Origin: Microbacterium sp. AZCO
GTDB lineage: Bacteria; Actinomycetota; Actinomycetes; Actinomycetales; Microbacteriaceae
Direction: 5' to 3'
DNA length: 64,000 nt
NCBI RefSeq assembly: GCF_039614715.1
Contig: NZ_CP154857.1
Location: 310,001 to 374,000 of the forward strand
Part shown: positions 1-10,378 of the stretch, in pieces
How the letters are laid out: the number at the start of each line of letters is the position of its first letter
Numbering within the stretch: position 1 is the stretch's first letter
The notes under the pieces: generated by a model
The model's input: the letters and a program-made list of their open reading frames with translations, nothing else
What the model was told of the DNA's origin: nothing
The model's database searches: none
Position numbers and translations under genes: made by a program

Positions 1-436
1 CGGCGATCGCGGCCTCACGCCAGGCGCGGTTCGTCGGGGTGCCGAGGCCGGCCGTCATGGCGAAGACGCTGTCCTTCAGCTGCCCGTAGTTGGCGGCGGC
101 CTTCTGCGGGTCGTAGGCGTCGTCGAGGGCCTTGATCTCGACCTTGCGGGTCTTGCCGTCGCCGAACTTCACGCCGCCGTCGGCGTTCTTCGCGCCGAAG
201 TAGGCGGTGATGCCCGCGACGGTGCAGGTGCCCGGGCCGGCTGTCGCGCCCGACAGGGGCGTCGTGATGCCGAGGGTGATCGAGTCGTCGGTGATGCCGG
301 GGCTCGCGGCGGCGGATTCGCCGCCGCTGGCTCCGCCGTTGTCTCCGCCGCGGGTGCATCCGGCGACGAGCAGGGCGACGATGCCCAGGCCCGCGACGAC
401 CGACGCGGCCCGCATCCTCATGCGGTGTGCGCTCAT
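1..436 (-). CDS. Branched-chain-amino-acid-type ABC transporter substrate-binding lipoprotein (partial, C-terminus outside window)
   Basis: This is the extracellular solute receptor of the ABC importer encoded by the four genes upstream of it. The first 145 codons are visible. A basic start and a hydrophobic stretch end in the lipobox LLVAGC, with the lipidated cysteine at residue 27, followed by a Gly/Ser-rich linker. The mature start (ITDDSITLGITTPLSGATAG) is typical of LivJ/LivK-like Peripla_BP_6 receptors. The ATG overlaps the stop of the LivM-like gene (ATGA), so it is probably translated as part of that operon. The substrate cannot be read from the fragment. The family handles branched-chain amino acids, amides and also aromatic acids, and the adjoining aromatic-catabolism genes favour an aromatic acid (inference). 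Confidence 0.85.
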   Translation of the reverse strand, partial: MSAHRMRMRAASVVAGLGIVALLVAGCTRGGDNGGASGGESAAASPGITDDSITLGITTPLSGATAGPGTCTVAGITAYFGAKNADGGVKFGDGKTRKVEIKALDDAYDPQKAAANYGQLKDSVFAMTAGLGTPTNRAWREAAIA

Positions 437-1503
437 GTGTCTTGCCTTCTCTCTTGTGGATCGGTGGGTGGGGGATGAGGTGCGTCCGGCGGACCGGCCA
501 TGGCGGGGGTGGATGCCGCGACCCGGGCGCCGTCGTCTCGCCGACGCCGGCGCCTCCGGCGCAGCACGCGGGGGAGCGACACGAGCCCTCCCGGGAGGAT
601 GAACAGCACGAGCAGGAGGATCGCGCCCTGCAGGACCGTCGTGAGGCTCGGATCGATCTCGTTGGTGAGCTGCGGCACGAGCACGTAGTACGCGCCGCCC
701 AGGAGCGAGCCGACGATGCTGCCGGCGCCGCCGATGACCATCGACGCGACGAGCGTGATCGAGTGCCCGAAGTTGAGGGTCTCGGGCGACGTGTACTGGA
801 TGACGACCATGTACAGGAAGCCGCTGACCCCGCCGAGAAGCGACGCCACGGTGAAGGCGAGCACCTTGTAGCGGTACGGCGAGATGCCCATCGACGAGGC
901 GACGGCCTCGTTGCCCTTCACGATCGCGAAGGCGCGGCCGTACTTGCCCCGCACGAGATTGCGCGTGAGGAGGAAGGAGATGCCGCCGATCAGCAGGACG
1001 ATGTACAGCTGCCACTGGTCGTTGTAGAGGCCGGTCCACGCGGGCGCGTCGGTGAAGCGCGCGGACAGGCCCTGGGATCCGCCCGTGAAGTCCGACAGGC
1101 GCTTGGCGAGCGGCACGCCGACGATCGGCAGGGCGATCGTGACCATCGCGATGGCCAGCCCGCCGAGGCGCGCGGCCGCGAGGGCGACGAGCAGGCCGAC
1201 GACGGCGGGGATGAGGCACGTCAGGGCGAAGACGAGCACGATGTTCCAGCCCTGCTCGACGCCGTAGGCCGTCACGTACGCGCCGAGGCCCACGAAGAAG
1301 ATCTGCCCCAGGGACACCTGGCCCGTGTAGCCCATCACGACGTTGAGGCCGAGCACCGCGACGGCGAAGACGCCGATGCGGGCGATCGTGAGGTTGGCGA
1401 ACTCGGGGAGGAGGAGGGGCAGGACGACGATCGCGATCACGACGAGCGCGGCAGCGGCCCAGCGCACCCAGGGCCGGCGGAAGAAGGTCGAGGTGGCGGA
1501 CAT
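433..1503 (-). CDS. LivM-like branched-chain-type ABC transporter permease
   Basis: Inner-membrane permease of 356 residues forming half of the translocation channel of a HAAT (LivHMGF-type) importer. The N-terminus has a short basic segment and then hydrophobic helices beginning AAALVVIAIVVLPLLLPEF. The LivM-type signature region LGLNVVMGYTGQVSLGQ and the cytoplasmic coupling region around FAIVKGNEAVASSMGI are both present. The C-terminus is a long Arg-rich tail (about 40 residues) unusual for the family. The start was placed at the ATG that overlaps the stop of the LivH-like gene (TGATG). The stop overlaps the receptor gene start. It is the fourth gene of a five-gene operon read towards the window edge. 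Confidence 0.9.
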   Translation of the reverse strand: MSATSTFFRRPWVRWAAAALVVIAIVVLPLLLPEFANLTIARIGVFAVAVLGLNVVMGYTGQVSLGQIFFVGLGAYVTAYGVEQGWNIVLVFALTCLIPAVVGLLVALAAARLGGLAIAMVTIALPIVGVPLAKRLSDFTGGSQGLSARFTDAPAWTGLYNDQWQLYIVLLIGGISFLLTRNLVRGKYGRAFAIVKGNEAVASSMGISPYRYKVLAFTVASLLGGVSGFLYMVVIQYTSPETLNFGHSITLVASMVIGGAGSIVGSLLGGAYYVLVPQLTNEIDPSLTTVLQGAILLLVLFILPGGLVSLPRVLRRRRRRRRDDGARVAASTPAMAGPPDAPHPPPTDPQERRQDT

Positions 1504-2384
1504 CAGACGCGCACCACCGTCTTTCGGCCGAACAGCCCTTGGGGGCGGATGATCAGCACGACGAAGATCATGATGAAGGGCACCGCGATCTTGAGGTCGT
1601 GGCCGATGAACGGCACATAGACGGCGGCGAGGTTCTCGAGCACGCCGATGAGCCATGCCGCGATGACGACTCCGATGGGGCTCGTCAGCCCGCCGATGAT
1701 GACGGCGGCGAGGGCGTAGACGAGTGCGCCGTCCATCATGTTCGGCGTGAGCGTCAGCTGCGGCGCGACGAGCGCTCCCGCGACGGCGCCCAGCCCTGCC
1801 GCGAGGCCCCAGCCCACCATGAGCAGGCGCCCGACGGGCATGCCCGAGAAGGCGGCCGACTGCGGGTTGATCGCGACGGCGCGCAGCGCCAGGCCGAGCT
1901 TCGTGCCGAGGAACAGCACCTGCAGCAGCACCATGATCGCGACGATCACGAGGATCGTGCCGAGCGAGCGGATGCTGATGACGGCGCCCGCGATCGTGAT
2001 CGTGTCGAGCGGGAACAGCGACGGGAAGAGCCTGTTGTTGTACGTCCAGATCCACGCGCACACGCCCGTCACGAGCGTGAGGAGCCCGATCGTCACGACG
2101 ACGGCCGTGTCGGGGTCGCCGCCCTCGAACTTGCGGATGAGAAGCCGCTCGACGAGCGCGCCGATCACGAACGAGACGGCGATCGAGATCAGGATCGCGA
2201 GGATGAGCGGCACGCTCCAGGCGGTCAGCTGCCACGCGATGTAAGCCGACAGCACCGCCATGCCGCCCTGCGCGAAGTTGATGAGCCCCGTCGCCTGATT
2301 GACGAGCACGATCGCGAGAGCCAGGGCTGCGTAGATCGAGCCCGTCGAGAGGCCGTCGATGACGAGCTGGATGAAGGTCCCCAC
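1503..2384 (-). CDS. LivH-like branched-chain-type ABC transporter permease
   Basis: Inner-membrane permease of 293 residues that pairs with the LivM-like protein. The N-terminal stretch FIQLVIDGLSTGSIYAALAL and the following LINFAQGG motif are hallmarks of LivH permeases, as is the coupling-loop region GTKLGLALRAVAINPQSAAFSGM. Eight or so hydrophobic helices are visible. The start is a GTG three bases downstream of the LivF-like stop. The 3' end overlaps the livM-like ATG. The length is normal for the family. The substrate is not determined by the sequence; see the operon context for an aromatic acid inference. Confidence 0.92.
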   Translation of the reverse strand: MGTFIQLVIDGLSTGSIYAALALAIVLVNQATGLINFAQGGMAVLSAYIAWQLTAWSVPLILAILISIAVSFVIGALVERLLIRKFEGGDPDTAVVVTIGLLTLVTGVCAWIWTYNNRLFPSLFPLDTITIAGAVISIRSLGTILVIVAIMVLLQVLFLGTKLGLALRAVAINPQSAAFSGMPVGRLLMVGWGLAAGLGAVAGALVAPQLTLTPNMMDGALVYALAAVIIGGLTSPIGVVIAAWLIGVLENLAAVYVPFIGHDLKIAVPFIMIFVVLIIRPQGLFGRKTVVRV

Positions 2385-2387
2385 GCG

Positions 2388-3098
2388 TCAGCCCCCCAGG
2401 TAGGCGCGACGGATCTCGTCCATGCCCTTGAGCTCGGCGGAGGTTCCCTCAAGGACGTTGCGGCCGGTCTCGAGCACCGTCGCAGTGTCCACCAGCGTGA
2501 ACGCGAGGTTGGCGTTCTGCTCGACGACAACCATGGCGATGCCCGACTCGATCCGCAGGCGCCGGATCGCCTCGTACACGGCCTTCGCCGTCGAGGGGGC
2601 GAGACCGAGGGATGCCTCGTCGAGCAGCAGCAGGCGCGGCTTCGACATGATCGCGCGGCCCACCGCGAGCATCTGCTGCTCGCCGCCCGAGAGTGCGGAG
2701 GCGTTCGAGCGGATGCGGTCCTGCAGCTGGGGGAAGAGGTCGAGGCAGTAGTCGATGTCGGACTGGACCCCCTTGCGGTCCTTGCGCTTGTAGGCGCCGA
2801 CGCGGAGGTTCTCCCGCACGGTGAGCTCGCCGAGCGTGCCACGGCCTTCGGGGACGTGCGCGATGCCGAGGCCGGCGACCTGATCCGGCCGGAGGCCCCG
2901 GATGTCCCTGCCGTCGAACACGATGGAGCCGCCCGCCCGCACGGTGCCGCTGATGGCCCGCAGCGTCGTCGTCTTCCCCGCGCCGTTCGCACCCAGGATG
3001 CCGACCGCGCCGCCGTCCGGCACGCTGAGCGACACGCCCTCGAGCACCTGCACCGGCCCGTAGAAGGCGGTGACGTCGGTGAGCTCAAGCAGCGTCAT
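2388..3098 (-). CDS. LivF-like ABC transporter ATP-binding protein
   Basis: Cytoplasmic ATPase of 236 residues that powers the importer together with the LivG-like partner. It shows Walker A GANGAGKTT, a Q-loop region, the signature motif LSGGEQQMLAVGRAI, Walker B PRLLLLDEAS and an H-loop replaced by the VVEQN element usual in LivF. The reading frame overlaps the end of the LivG-like gene by 14 bp from ATG 3098; an in-frame ATG nine bases further upstream (3107) is an alternative start. No unusual features were seen. Confidence 0.92.
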   Translation of the reverse strand: MTLLELTDVTAFYGPVQVLEGVSLSVPDGGAVGILGANGAGKTTTLRAISGTVRAGGSIVFDGRDIRGLRPDQVAGLGIAHVPEGRGTLGELTVRENLRVGAYKRKDRKGVQSDIDYCLDLFPQLQDRIRSNASALSGGEQQMLAVGRAIMSKPRLLLLDEASLGLAPSTAKAVYEAIRRLRIESGIAMVVVEQNANLAFTLVDTATVLETGRNVLEGTSAELKGMDEIRRAYLGG

Positions 3099-3867
3099 CC
3101 GCGGCATCCTTCCCGATGTAGGCCTCGATGACGCGCGCGTCGGACTGCGCCTCGGCGGCGCTCCCCTCCATGAGCGTGCGTCCGTGGTCGAGCACGACGA
3201 CCCGGTCGGTGAGCGCCGCGATGAGGCCCATGTGGTGCTCGACGATGACGACCGTGATGTCGTCGTCGGCGCGGAGGCGCCGCACCGTTGCGATGAGCTG
3301 CTCGACCTCGGCGTGGGGCAGTCCTGCGGCGGGCTCGTCGAGCAGCAGCAGCCGAGGCTGCATGAGAAGCGCGCGACAGAGCTCGATGCCCTTGTGCAGG
3401 CCGTGCGAGAGCTCGTCGGCGGTGAGGTTCGCCGCCCAGCCGAGGCCGTGGCGCTCGAGGAGGGCGAGGGCCTCGTCGCGCAGCGCACGCTCGGACCGGC
3501 TCGTGCGGGGCAGCCGCAGCGACCATTCGCCCGGCCCGCCCGGCAGGCGCGTATGCGCGCCGAGGAGCACGTTCTCGAGGACTGTCGCGTGCAGCTGGAG
3601 CGCGGGATGCTGGAAGGTGCGCGCCAGGCCGTGCTTCGCGAGCGTCGCGGGCCGGGCCCCGCGCACTTCGGCGTCGTCGATCCGGATCGAGCCGGCGCTC
3701 GGCCGGTAGTGCCCGCTGATGCAGTTGAAGAGCGACGTCTTGCCGGCTCCGTTGGGGCCGACGAGCCCGAAGATCTGGCCCGGCGCGACGGTGAACGAGA
3801 CGTCCTGCAGCACCTTGATGCCACCGAACTGCAGACTCACGTCCTGCAGGGTCAGCTGAGCGGCCAT
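3085..3867 (-). CDS. LivG-like ABC transporter ATP-binding protein, first gene of the importer operon
   Basis: Cytoplasmic ATPase of 260 residues. It has Walker A GPNGAGKTSLFNCI, the LivG-typical insertion with the sequence LARTFQHPALQLHATVLENVL, a degenerate signature region (DELSHGLHKGIELCRAL in place of LSGGQQ), Walker B PRLLLLDEPAAGL, and an H-loop VEHHM. The degenerate signature LSHGLHKG is common in LivG proteins. The gene opens a minus-strand operon (G-F-H-M-receptor) that diverges from the DesA-like O-demethylase across a 280-bp region carrying an IclR-type palindrome. This suggests co-regulated uptake of the demethylase substrate (inference). Confidence 0.92.
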   Translation of the reverse strand: MAAQLTLQDVSLQFGGIKVLQDVSFTVAPGQIFGLVGPNGAGKTSLFNCISGHYRPSAGSIRIDDAEVRGARPATLAKHGLARTFQHPALQLHATVLENVLLGAHTRLPGGPGEWSLRLPRTSRSERALRDEALALLERHGLGWAANLTADELSHGLHKGIELCRALLMQPRLLLLDEPAAGLPHAEVEQLIATVRRLRADDDITVVIVEHHMGLIAALTDRVVVLDHGRTLMEGSAAEAQSDARVIEAYIGKDAADDAA

Positions 3868-3961
3868 CGCTCACCTCTCGCATCGTCGCGTCGTCCGGGC
3901 TCGGGCACAAGGGCCGGTCGGGCCGGTCGTCCCATGTCGGGACGCTACGGATTCGCGATCA

Positions 3962-3981
3962 GATTGTCAACGATTTTGGCG
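3962..3981 (+). promoter_or_regulatory. Conserved promoter element shared with the ligM-like promoter
   Basis: The 19-mer ATTGTCAACGATTTTGGCG, read towards the DesA-like gene, matches 16 of 19 bases with TTTGTCTACAATTTTGGCG found at 8758-8776 on the other strand, read towards the LigM-like gene. The two genes are paralogues in one catabolic module. The core resembles TTGT-N2-ACAA operators of FCD-type GntR regulators, but no such regulator is encoded in the window, so the binding protein is unknown. Confidence 0.5.
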
Positions 3982-4068
3982 CGATTACGGATGACGTAGC
4001 CGAATCGTGACCGCGGGATGCGTGAATCACCGCCAGGCTGCCGCGCTCGTCCCCGGGGCGCGGCATCC

Positions 4069-4085
4069 CTTCCGTTGAACGGAAG
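4069..4085. promoter_or_regulatory. IclR-type operator upstream of the DesA-like gene
   Basis: CTTCCGTTGAACGGAAG is a perfect palindrome with 8-bp arms and a central G. The same sequence with one symmetric change occurs before the iclR gene (5526-5546). A TAGCCT -10-like box lies at 4114-4119, so the palindrome centre would be near -49. This position suits an activator site for the demethylase gene, and it could also serve the divergent importer operon. The assignment to the adjacent IclR protein is inference from the repeated site. Confidence 0.6.
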
Positions 4086-4147
4086 CCGTCTCGTCGCCTG
4101 CCCGGCAGCTTCGTAGCCTGGGCCGCACCCGACAGGAAAGGTCGATG

Positions 4148-5518
4148 ATGACATCCGAATCTCTCGCTCAGGCGATCGCGCGCGCGGGCAGCCCGGTGGA
4201 GCTGCTGCGCAACCAGAACTGGCCGGCCTTCACGTTCCCGGTCGCGCCGGAGTTCACCAACTGGCGCGACGAGCAGCGGGCATGGAACACCTCGGTCGCC
4301 CTGATGGACCAGTCGCACCACATGACGCAGCTGTTCCTCGACGGCGCCGACCTGATCCCGCTCCTCGAGTCGATCTCGCCCAACACGTTCGCCACCTTCC
4401 GGCCGGGCGTCGCGAAGCAGCTCATCTCGGTGAATCGGGACGGCTACCTCGTCGGCGACGGCATCCTGTTCTACAACTCCGAGGGGCCCGAGGGTCTCGT
4501 GCTCATCGGGCACCACATCCTCATCGACTGGGTGCGCTTCAACGCCGAGAAGGCCGCCGCGGCGGGCAAGGACGTGCGCCACCGCCTCGAGGCGAACTCG
4601 CACATGCGCCAGGGGCCGCCCACGTTCTACCGGTACGAGCTGCAGGGGCCGAAGGCCGACGTCGTGATGGAGAAGGTCTTCGGCGGGCCGGTGCCCGAGA
4701 TCAGGTTCTTCCACATCGGCGACGTCACGATCGCGGGACGACCGGTCAAGGCGCTGCGCCACGGCATGGCCGGCCAGCCCGGATTCGAGTTCTACGGCCC
4801 GTGGGACGACAACGAGGTCGTGCTCGACGCGCTCCTCGAAGCCGGCGCCGAGCACGGCATCCGTCGCGTCGGGGCGAAGGCCTACTCGTCGTCCCCGCTC
4901 GAGTCCGGGTGGGTGCCGACGCCGTTCCCCGCCGTCTTCGACGACGACTTCGCCGAGTACCGCGAGTGGCTGCCCGCCGCCCGCATCGGCTCGGTGGGCG
5001 GGTCGCTGTACTCGGCCGACGTCCACGACTTCTACATGACGCCGTACGACATCGGCCTCGGGAAGTCGGTGCGCTTCGACCACGACTTCCACGGCCGCGC
5101 CGCGCTCGAGAAGCACGCCGAGAACCAGACGCGCCGCAAGGTCACGCTCATCTGGAACGCCGACGATGTCGCCGCGGTCGTCCGCTCCCAGCTCGAGCCC
5201 GGCACGCCGGCGAAGTACCTCGACTTCCCCAAAGCCCGCTACGGGCTCTACCAGATGGACGAGGTGCTCCGGGACGGCGCACGCGTCGGCATCTCGACGG
5301 ACGCCGGCTACGTCGCGTACGACCAGCTCTACATGTCGCTCGCGACGCTCGACACCGGCATCCCCGACGGTGCGGAGATCGAGGTCGTGTGGGGTGAGAA
5401 CCCCATCTCGAAGAAGGACGGAGTGGATGCCGATCACCGCCAGGTGCGCATCCGCGCGACCGTCGCTCCCGCGCCGTACCACGACTACGCGCGGACGGTC
5501 TATCGCGCGAACGCGTAG
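4148..5518 (+). CDS. DesA-like tetrahydrofolate-dependent aryl-O-demethylase (GcvT fold)
   Basis: Predicted cytoplasmic enzyme of 456 residues that moves a methyl group from an aryl methyl ether to tetrahydrofolate. Its whole length aligns by eye with the LigM-like protein encoded at 7271: N-terminal GSPVELLRNQ, the FTNWRDEQRAW and DQSHHM segments, the central KALRHGMAGQPGFE, LESGWVPTPFPAVF and VRFDHDFHGRAALE, and a C-terminal VVWGENP region. Such proteins have the aminomethyltransferase (T-protein) fold. It is clearly diverged from LigM, which fits the DesA (syringate) branch, but substrate choice is inference. The start is ATG 4148, with AGGAAAGG six bases upstream; ATG 4145 is only three bases from it. 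It diverges from the importer operon and precedes iclR. Confidence 0.75.
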   Translation: MTSESLAQAIARAGSPVELLRNQNWPAFTFPVAPEFTNWRDEQRAWNTSVALMDQSHHMTQLFLDGADLIPLLESISPNTFATFRPGVAKQLISVNRDGYLVGDGILFYNSEGPEGLVLIGHHILIDWVRFNAEKAAAAGKDVRHRLEANSHMRQGPPTFYRYELQGPKADVVMEKVFGGPVPEIRFFHIGDVTIAGRPVKALRHGMAGQPGFEFYGPWDDNEVVLDALLEAGAEHGIRRVGAKAYSSSPLESGWVPTPFPAVFDDDFAEYREWLPAARIGSVGGSLYSADVHDFYMTPYDIGLGKSVRFDHDFHGRAALEKHAENQTRRKVTLIWNADDVAAVVRSQLEPGTPAKYLDFPKARYGLYQMDEVLRDGARVGISTDAGYVAYDQLYMSLATLDTGIPDGAEIEVVWGENPISKKDGVDADHRQVRIRATVAPAPYHDYARTVYRANA

Positions 5519-5525
5519 CCGCAGC

Positions 5526-5546
5526 CGCTTCCGCTGAGCGGAAGCG
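5526..5546. promoter_or_regulatory. IclR-type operator upstream of iclR
   Basis: Perfect palindrome with 10-bp arms CGCTTCCGCT and AGCGGAAGCG around a central G. The inner 17 bp match the site at 4069-4085 except for one symmetric pair. A TACCAT -10-like box lies at 5552-5557, so the centre would sit near -28, overlapping the -35 region. This position suits autorepression. The single-base loop makes it a poor terminator for the preceding gene. Confidence 0.6.
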
Positions 5547-5580
5547 CGATCTACCATGGCGCGGTCGAAGGGGATCGGGA

Positions 5581-6456
5581 ATGGCGCGCGGCTCGGACGG
5601 CGAATCAGTCCTGCACAAGCATCTCCGGGTGCTGCAGGCCTTCGACGCGCTACGGCCGTTCCTCACCCTCACCGAGATCGCCGACGCGGCGGCGCTGCCG
5701 CTGTCATCGACGCACCGCCTCGTCGCGGAGCTCGAGCGCGAAGGACTGCTCGAGCGCATGCCCGACCGCACGTACCGGCTCGGCGTGCGGCTGTGGGAGT
5801 TCGCGTCGCGCACCCCCGGCGCGCTGGGGCTGCGAGAGCTTGCGCGCCCCTGGCTCGAGGCGGTGCACGCGCGCGTGCGGCAGCACACGCAGCTCGGCGT
5901 GCTGAGCGGGCGCGACGTGCTGTTCATCGAGCGGATGTCGACCCGGGATGCCGTGCTCAACCTCACCCTGATCGGCGGGCGGACGCCCCTGGCGGTCAGC
6001 TCGAGCGGGCTCGTCCTGCTCGCCCACGCGTCGGCCGGGCTCGTCGACGACGTCATCGCGGCCGGATGGCCGGCGTACACGGCCGAGACGATCCCCCCGG
6101 GCGCGCTCCGCGACAGGCTGCGGCATGTGCGCGCCGACGGGTTCGCCGTCACGGACGGACAGATCCACCCCGAGTCGCGCGGGATCGCCGTGCCCGTGCT
6201 CGGCCCGCACGGAGCCGTCTACGCAGCGATCGGGGTCGTCGTCGCGAACGACGGCACGTCGCCGCAGCCCGCGATCGAGCTCCTGACGGTCGCGGCGGCC
6301 GGCATCACGCGGGCGCTCGAAGAGGCGTACCTGCCCCACGACGGCACGCGCGACACCGCGCACGGCCTGCGCGCGCTCGTGAGCACGTCGCAGCGCTCGC
6401 TCAACTACTTCGCGTCGCTCGAGGGCGAGGCGCCGGTCGGAAGCGGTCTAGGGTGA
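5581..6456 (+). CDS. IclR-family transcriptional regulator
   Basis: Cytoplasmic DNA-binding regulator of 291 residues. The N-terminal winged helix-turn-helix covers about residues 10-75, with LTEIADAAALPLSSTHRLVAEL as the HTH and RMPDRTYRLGVRLWEF as the wing. The C-terminal IclR effector domain follows, with LARPWLEAVHARVRQHTQLGVL and the conserved IHPESRGIAVPVLGPHGAVYAAIGVVV region. IclR proteins often control aromatic acid catabolism and bind a small aromatic effector. Two matching palindromes, one 43 bp before this gene and one before the DesA-like gene, are its likely sites. The next gene begins 7 bp after its stop. The effector is unknown; syringate, gallate or a derivative is a reasonable guess. 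Confidence 0.88.
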   Translation: MARGSDGESVLHKHLRVLQAFDALRPFLTLTEIADAAALPLSSTHRLVAELEREGLLERMPDRTYRLGVRLWEFASRTPGALGLRELARPWLEAVHARVRQHTQLGVLSGRDVLFIERMSTRDAVLNLTLIGGRTPLAVSSSGLVLLAHASAGLVDDVIAAGWPAYTAETIPPGALRDRLRHVRADGFAVTDGQIHPESRGIAVPVLGPHGAVYAAIGVVVANDGTSPQPAIELLTVAAAGITRALEEAYLPHDGTRDTAHGLRALVSTSQRSLNYFASLEGEAPVGSGLG

Positions 6457-6463
6457 GCACTCG

Positions 6464-7240
6464 ATGACGACGATCGCGATCCTCGGTCTCGGCGAGGCCG
6501 GGCGCCTCTACGCCCGCGGACTCGGCGACGAGGGCGCCGTCGTGCGCGGGTTCGACCCGCACCACGTGCTCGGCGATCCCGCGATCCTCCAGGTCTCGAC
6601 GCTCGGCGAGGCGCTCGCGGGGGCCGACGTCGTCCTCAGCCTCGTCGGCGGCGCGGCCGCGGCATCCCTCGCCCGTGAAGCCCTTCCGCTCGTGCCGAGG
6701 GCCGCCGTCTACGCCGACCTCAACACGGGGTCGCCGGAGCTCAAGCAGGGCGTGGCCGCGATCGCCGCGGATGCGGGCGTGCCCATGGCCGACGTCGCAG
6801 TGCTCGCGCCCGTGTACCGGGCGGCCCATCACACCGAGCTGCTCGCGAGCGGGCCCGGTGCGCCGGTGCTCGCGGAGCGCCTCGCGCCGTTCGGCGTGCC
6901 CATCGCCGTCGTCGAGGGCGGCGCGGGGGAGGCGGCCCGGCTGCGGCTGCTGCGCAGCGTCGTCATGAAGGGACTCGCGGCGCTCGTCCTCGAAGGCCTC
7001 GGTGCGGCGCGGGCCGCAGGCGCCGAGGAGTGGCTGCACGACCAGATCGCGGCGGAGTTCGGCCCCGACGGCGCTGCGCTCGTCGACCGGCTCGTCGAGG
7101 GCACGCTTCGGCACGCCGTCCGGCGCGAGCACGAGGTGCGCGATGCGCTCGCCGCCCTCGAGGCGACGGGCGAGCCGTCCGACATGACGCGCGCGGCACT
7201 CGTCTGGTTCGAGCGGATCGTCGCGTCGCAGCACGAGTGA
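6464..7240 (+). CDS. NAD(P)-dependent dehydrogenase with DUF1932-like C-terminal domain
   Basis: Protein of 258 residues in the 6-phosphogluconate/3-hydroxyisobutyrate dehydrogenase-like superfamily. A Rossmann motif GLGEAG lies at residues 7-12. The substrate-binding region has DLNTGSPELK rather than the canonical D-x-P-V-S-G. The all-helical C-terminal part (about residues 155-258) resembles DUF1932. It is probably co-transcribed with iclR (7-bp gap). Its substrate cannot be inferred from the sequence. In this context it might oxidise a ring-cleavage aldehyde or another aromatic-derived intermediate, but this is speculation. Confidence 0.75.
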   Translation: MTTIAILGLGEAGRLYARGLGDEGAVVRGFDPHHVLGDPAILQVSTLGEALAGADVVLSLVGGAAAASLAREALPLVPRAAVYADLNTGSPELKQGVAAIAADAGVPMADVAVLAPVYRAAHHTELLASGPGAPVLAERLAPFGVPIAVVEGGAGEAARLRLLRSVVMKGLAALVLEGLGAARAAGAEEWLHDQIAAEFGPDGAALVDRLVEGTLRHAVRREHEVRDALAALEATGEPSDMTRAALVWFERIVASQHE

Positions 7241-7263
7241 CGGGATGCCACGGCATCCCGTCA
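7238..7263. terminator. Bidirectional terminator hairpin
   Basis: A 12-bp inverted repeat (TGACGGGATGCC and GGCATCCCGTCA with a 2-nt centre) lies between the convergent dehydrogenase and LigM-like genes and includes the stop codon of the former. The GGGATGCC core recurs in other hairpins of this window. Confidence 0.6.
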
Positions 7264-7270
7264 CCTTCCC

Positions 7271-9636
<2,366 letters not shown>

Positions 9637-9667
9637 ACTGGGCCCCCGATCGGGTGGGGGCGACCGG

Positions 9668-10378
9668 ATGAGGCCTCCCGTCATCGTCACCGACATCGCG
9701 CGCGCGGATGCCGCGACGATCGACGCGCTCGCCGTGCACGGCGTCGCGACCGTGCACGAGGCGCTCGGACGCACGGGACTCGTCGGCCCGGGCATCCGTC
9801 CCATCCAAGACGGCGCGCGGATCGCCGGGTCGGCCGTGACGGTGCTGTCCGCGCCCGGCGACAACCTCATGATCCACGCGGCGATCGAGCAGTGCCGCGC
9901 GGGAGACGTGCTGGTCGTCGCGACGACCTCGGCCTCGAGCGACGGGGCCTTCGGCGACCTCTTCGCGACCGCCCTCACCGCCCGCGGCGTGCGCGGACTC
10001 GTCACGACGACGGGGGTCAGGGATATCGCCGACCTCCGAGCGATGGGATTCCCCGTCTGGTCGAGCGCCGTCCACGCGCAGGGAACGGTCAAGGCGACGG
10101 CCGGGTCGGTCAACGTGCCCGTGACGGTCGCGGGAGCGACGGTGCGGCCGGGAGACGTCGTCATCGCCGACGACGACGGCGTGGTCGTCGTGCCCCGGCT
10201 CGAGGCGGGCGCCGTCCTGGCCGCGGCTGATGCGCGCGTCGCGAAGGAGACCGGCGACCGGGAGGCCTACGGCTCGGGCGCTCAGCTCAGCCTGGACCGC
10301 AAGAATCTCCGGGGCCTGCTCGCCGAGCTCGGCGTGACGTACATGACGCAGGCGGAATACGACGATGGCGAGCGCTGA
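9668..10378 (+). CDS. ligK: 4-carboxy-4-hydroxy-2-oxoadipate aldolase/oxaloacetate decarboxylase
   Basis: Protein of 236 residues in the RraA-like HMG/CHA aldolase family (LigK, GalC, ProA). It cleaves 4-carboxy-4-hydroxy-2-oxoadipate to pyruvate and oxaloacetate with a divalent metal, and often decarboxylates oxaloacetate as well. Family features seen are GDLFATALTARGVRGLVTTTG and the catalytic GVRD with R118 and D119, plus the C-terminal RPGDVVIADDDGVVVVPR. The C-terminal helix extension is typical of hexameric LigK. It starts 31 bp after the galB-like stop, and its 3' end overlaps the tautomerase start by 14 bp. Confidence 0.9.
   Translation: MRPPVIVTDIARADAATIDALAVHGVATVHEALGRTGLVGPGIRPIQDGARIAGSAVTVLSAPGDNLMIHAAIEQCRAGDVLVVATTSASSDGAFGDLFATALTARGVRGLVTTTGVRDIADLRAMGFPVWSSAVHAQGTVKATAGSVNVPVTVAGATVRPGDVVIADDDGVVVVPRLEAGAVLAAADARVAKETGDREAYGSGAQLSLDRKNLRGLLAELGVTYMTQAEYDDGER

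Noticed and set aside
433..2235. A longer version of the LivM-like gene starting inside the LivH-like gene
   Set aside because: The first 244 codons are an out-of-frame reading of livH. The ATG in the TGATG overlap at 1503 gives a normal LivM N-terminus.
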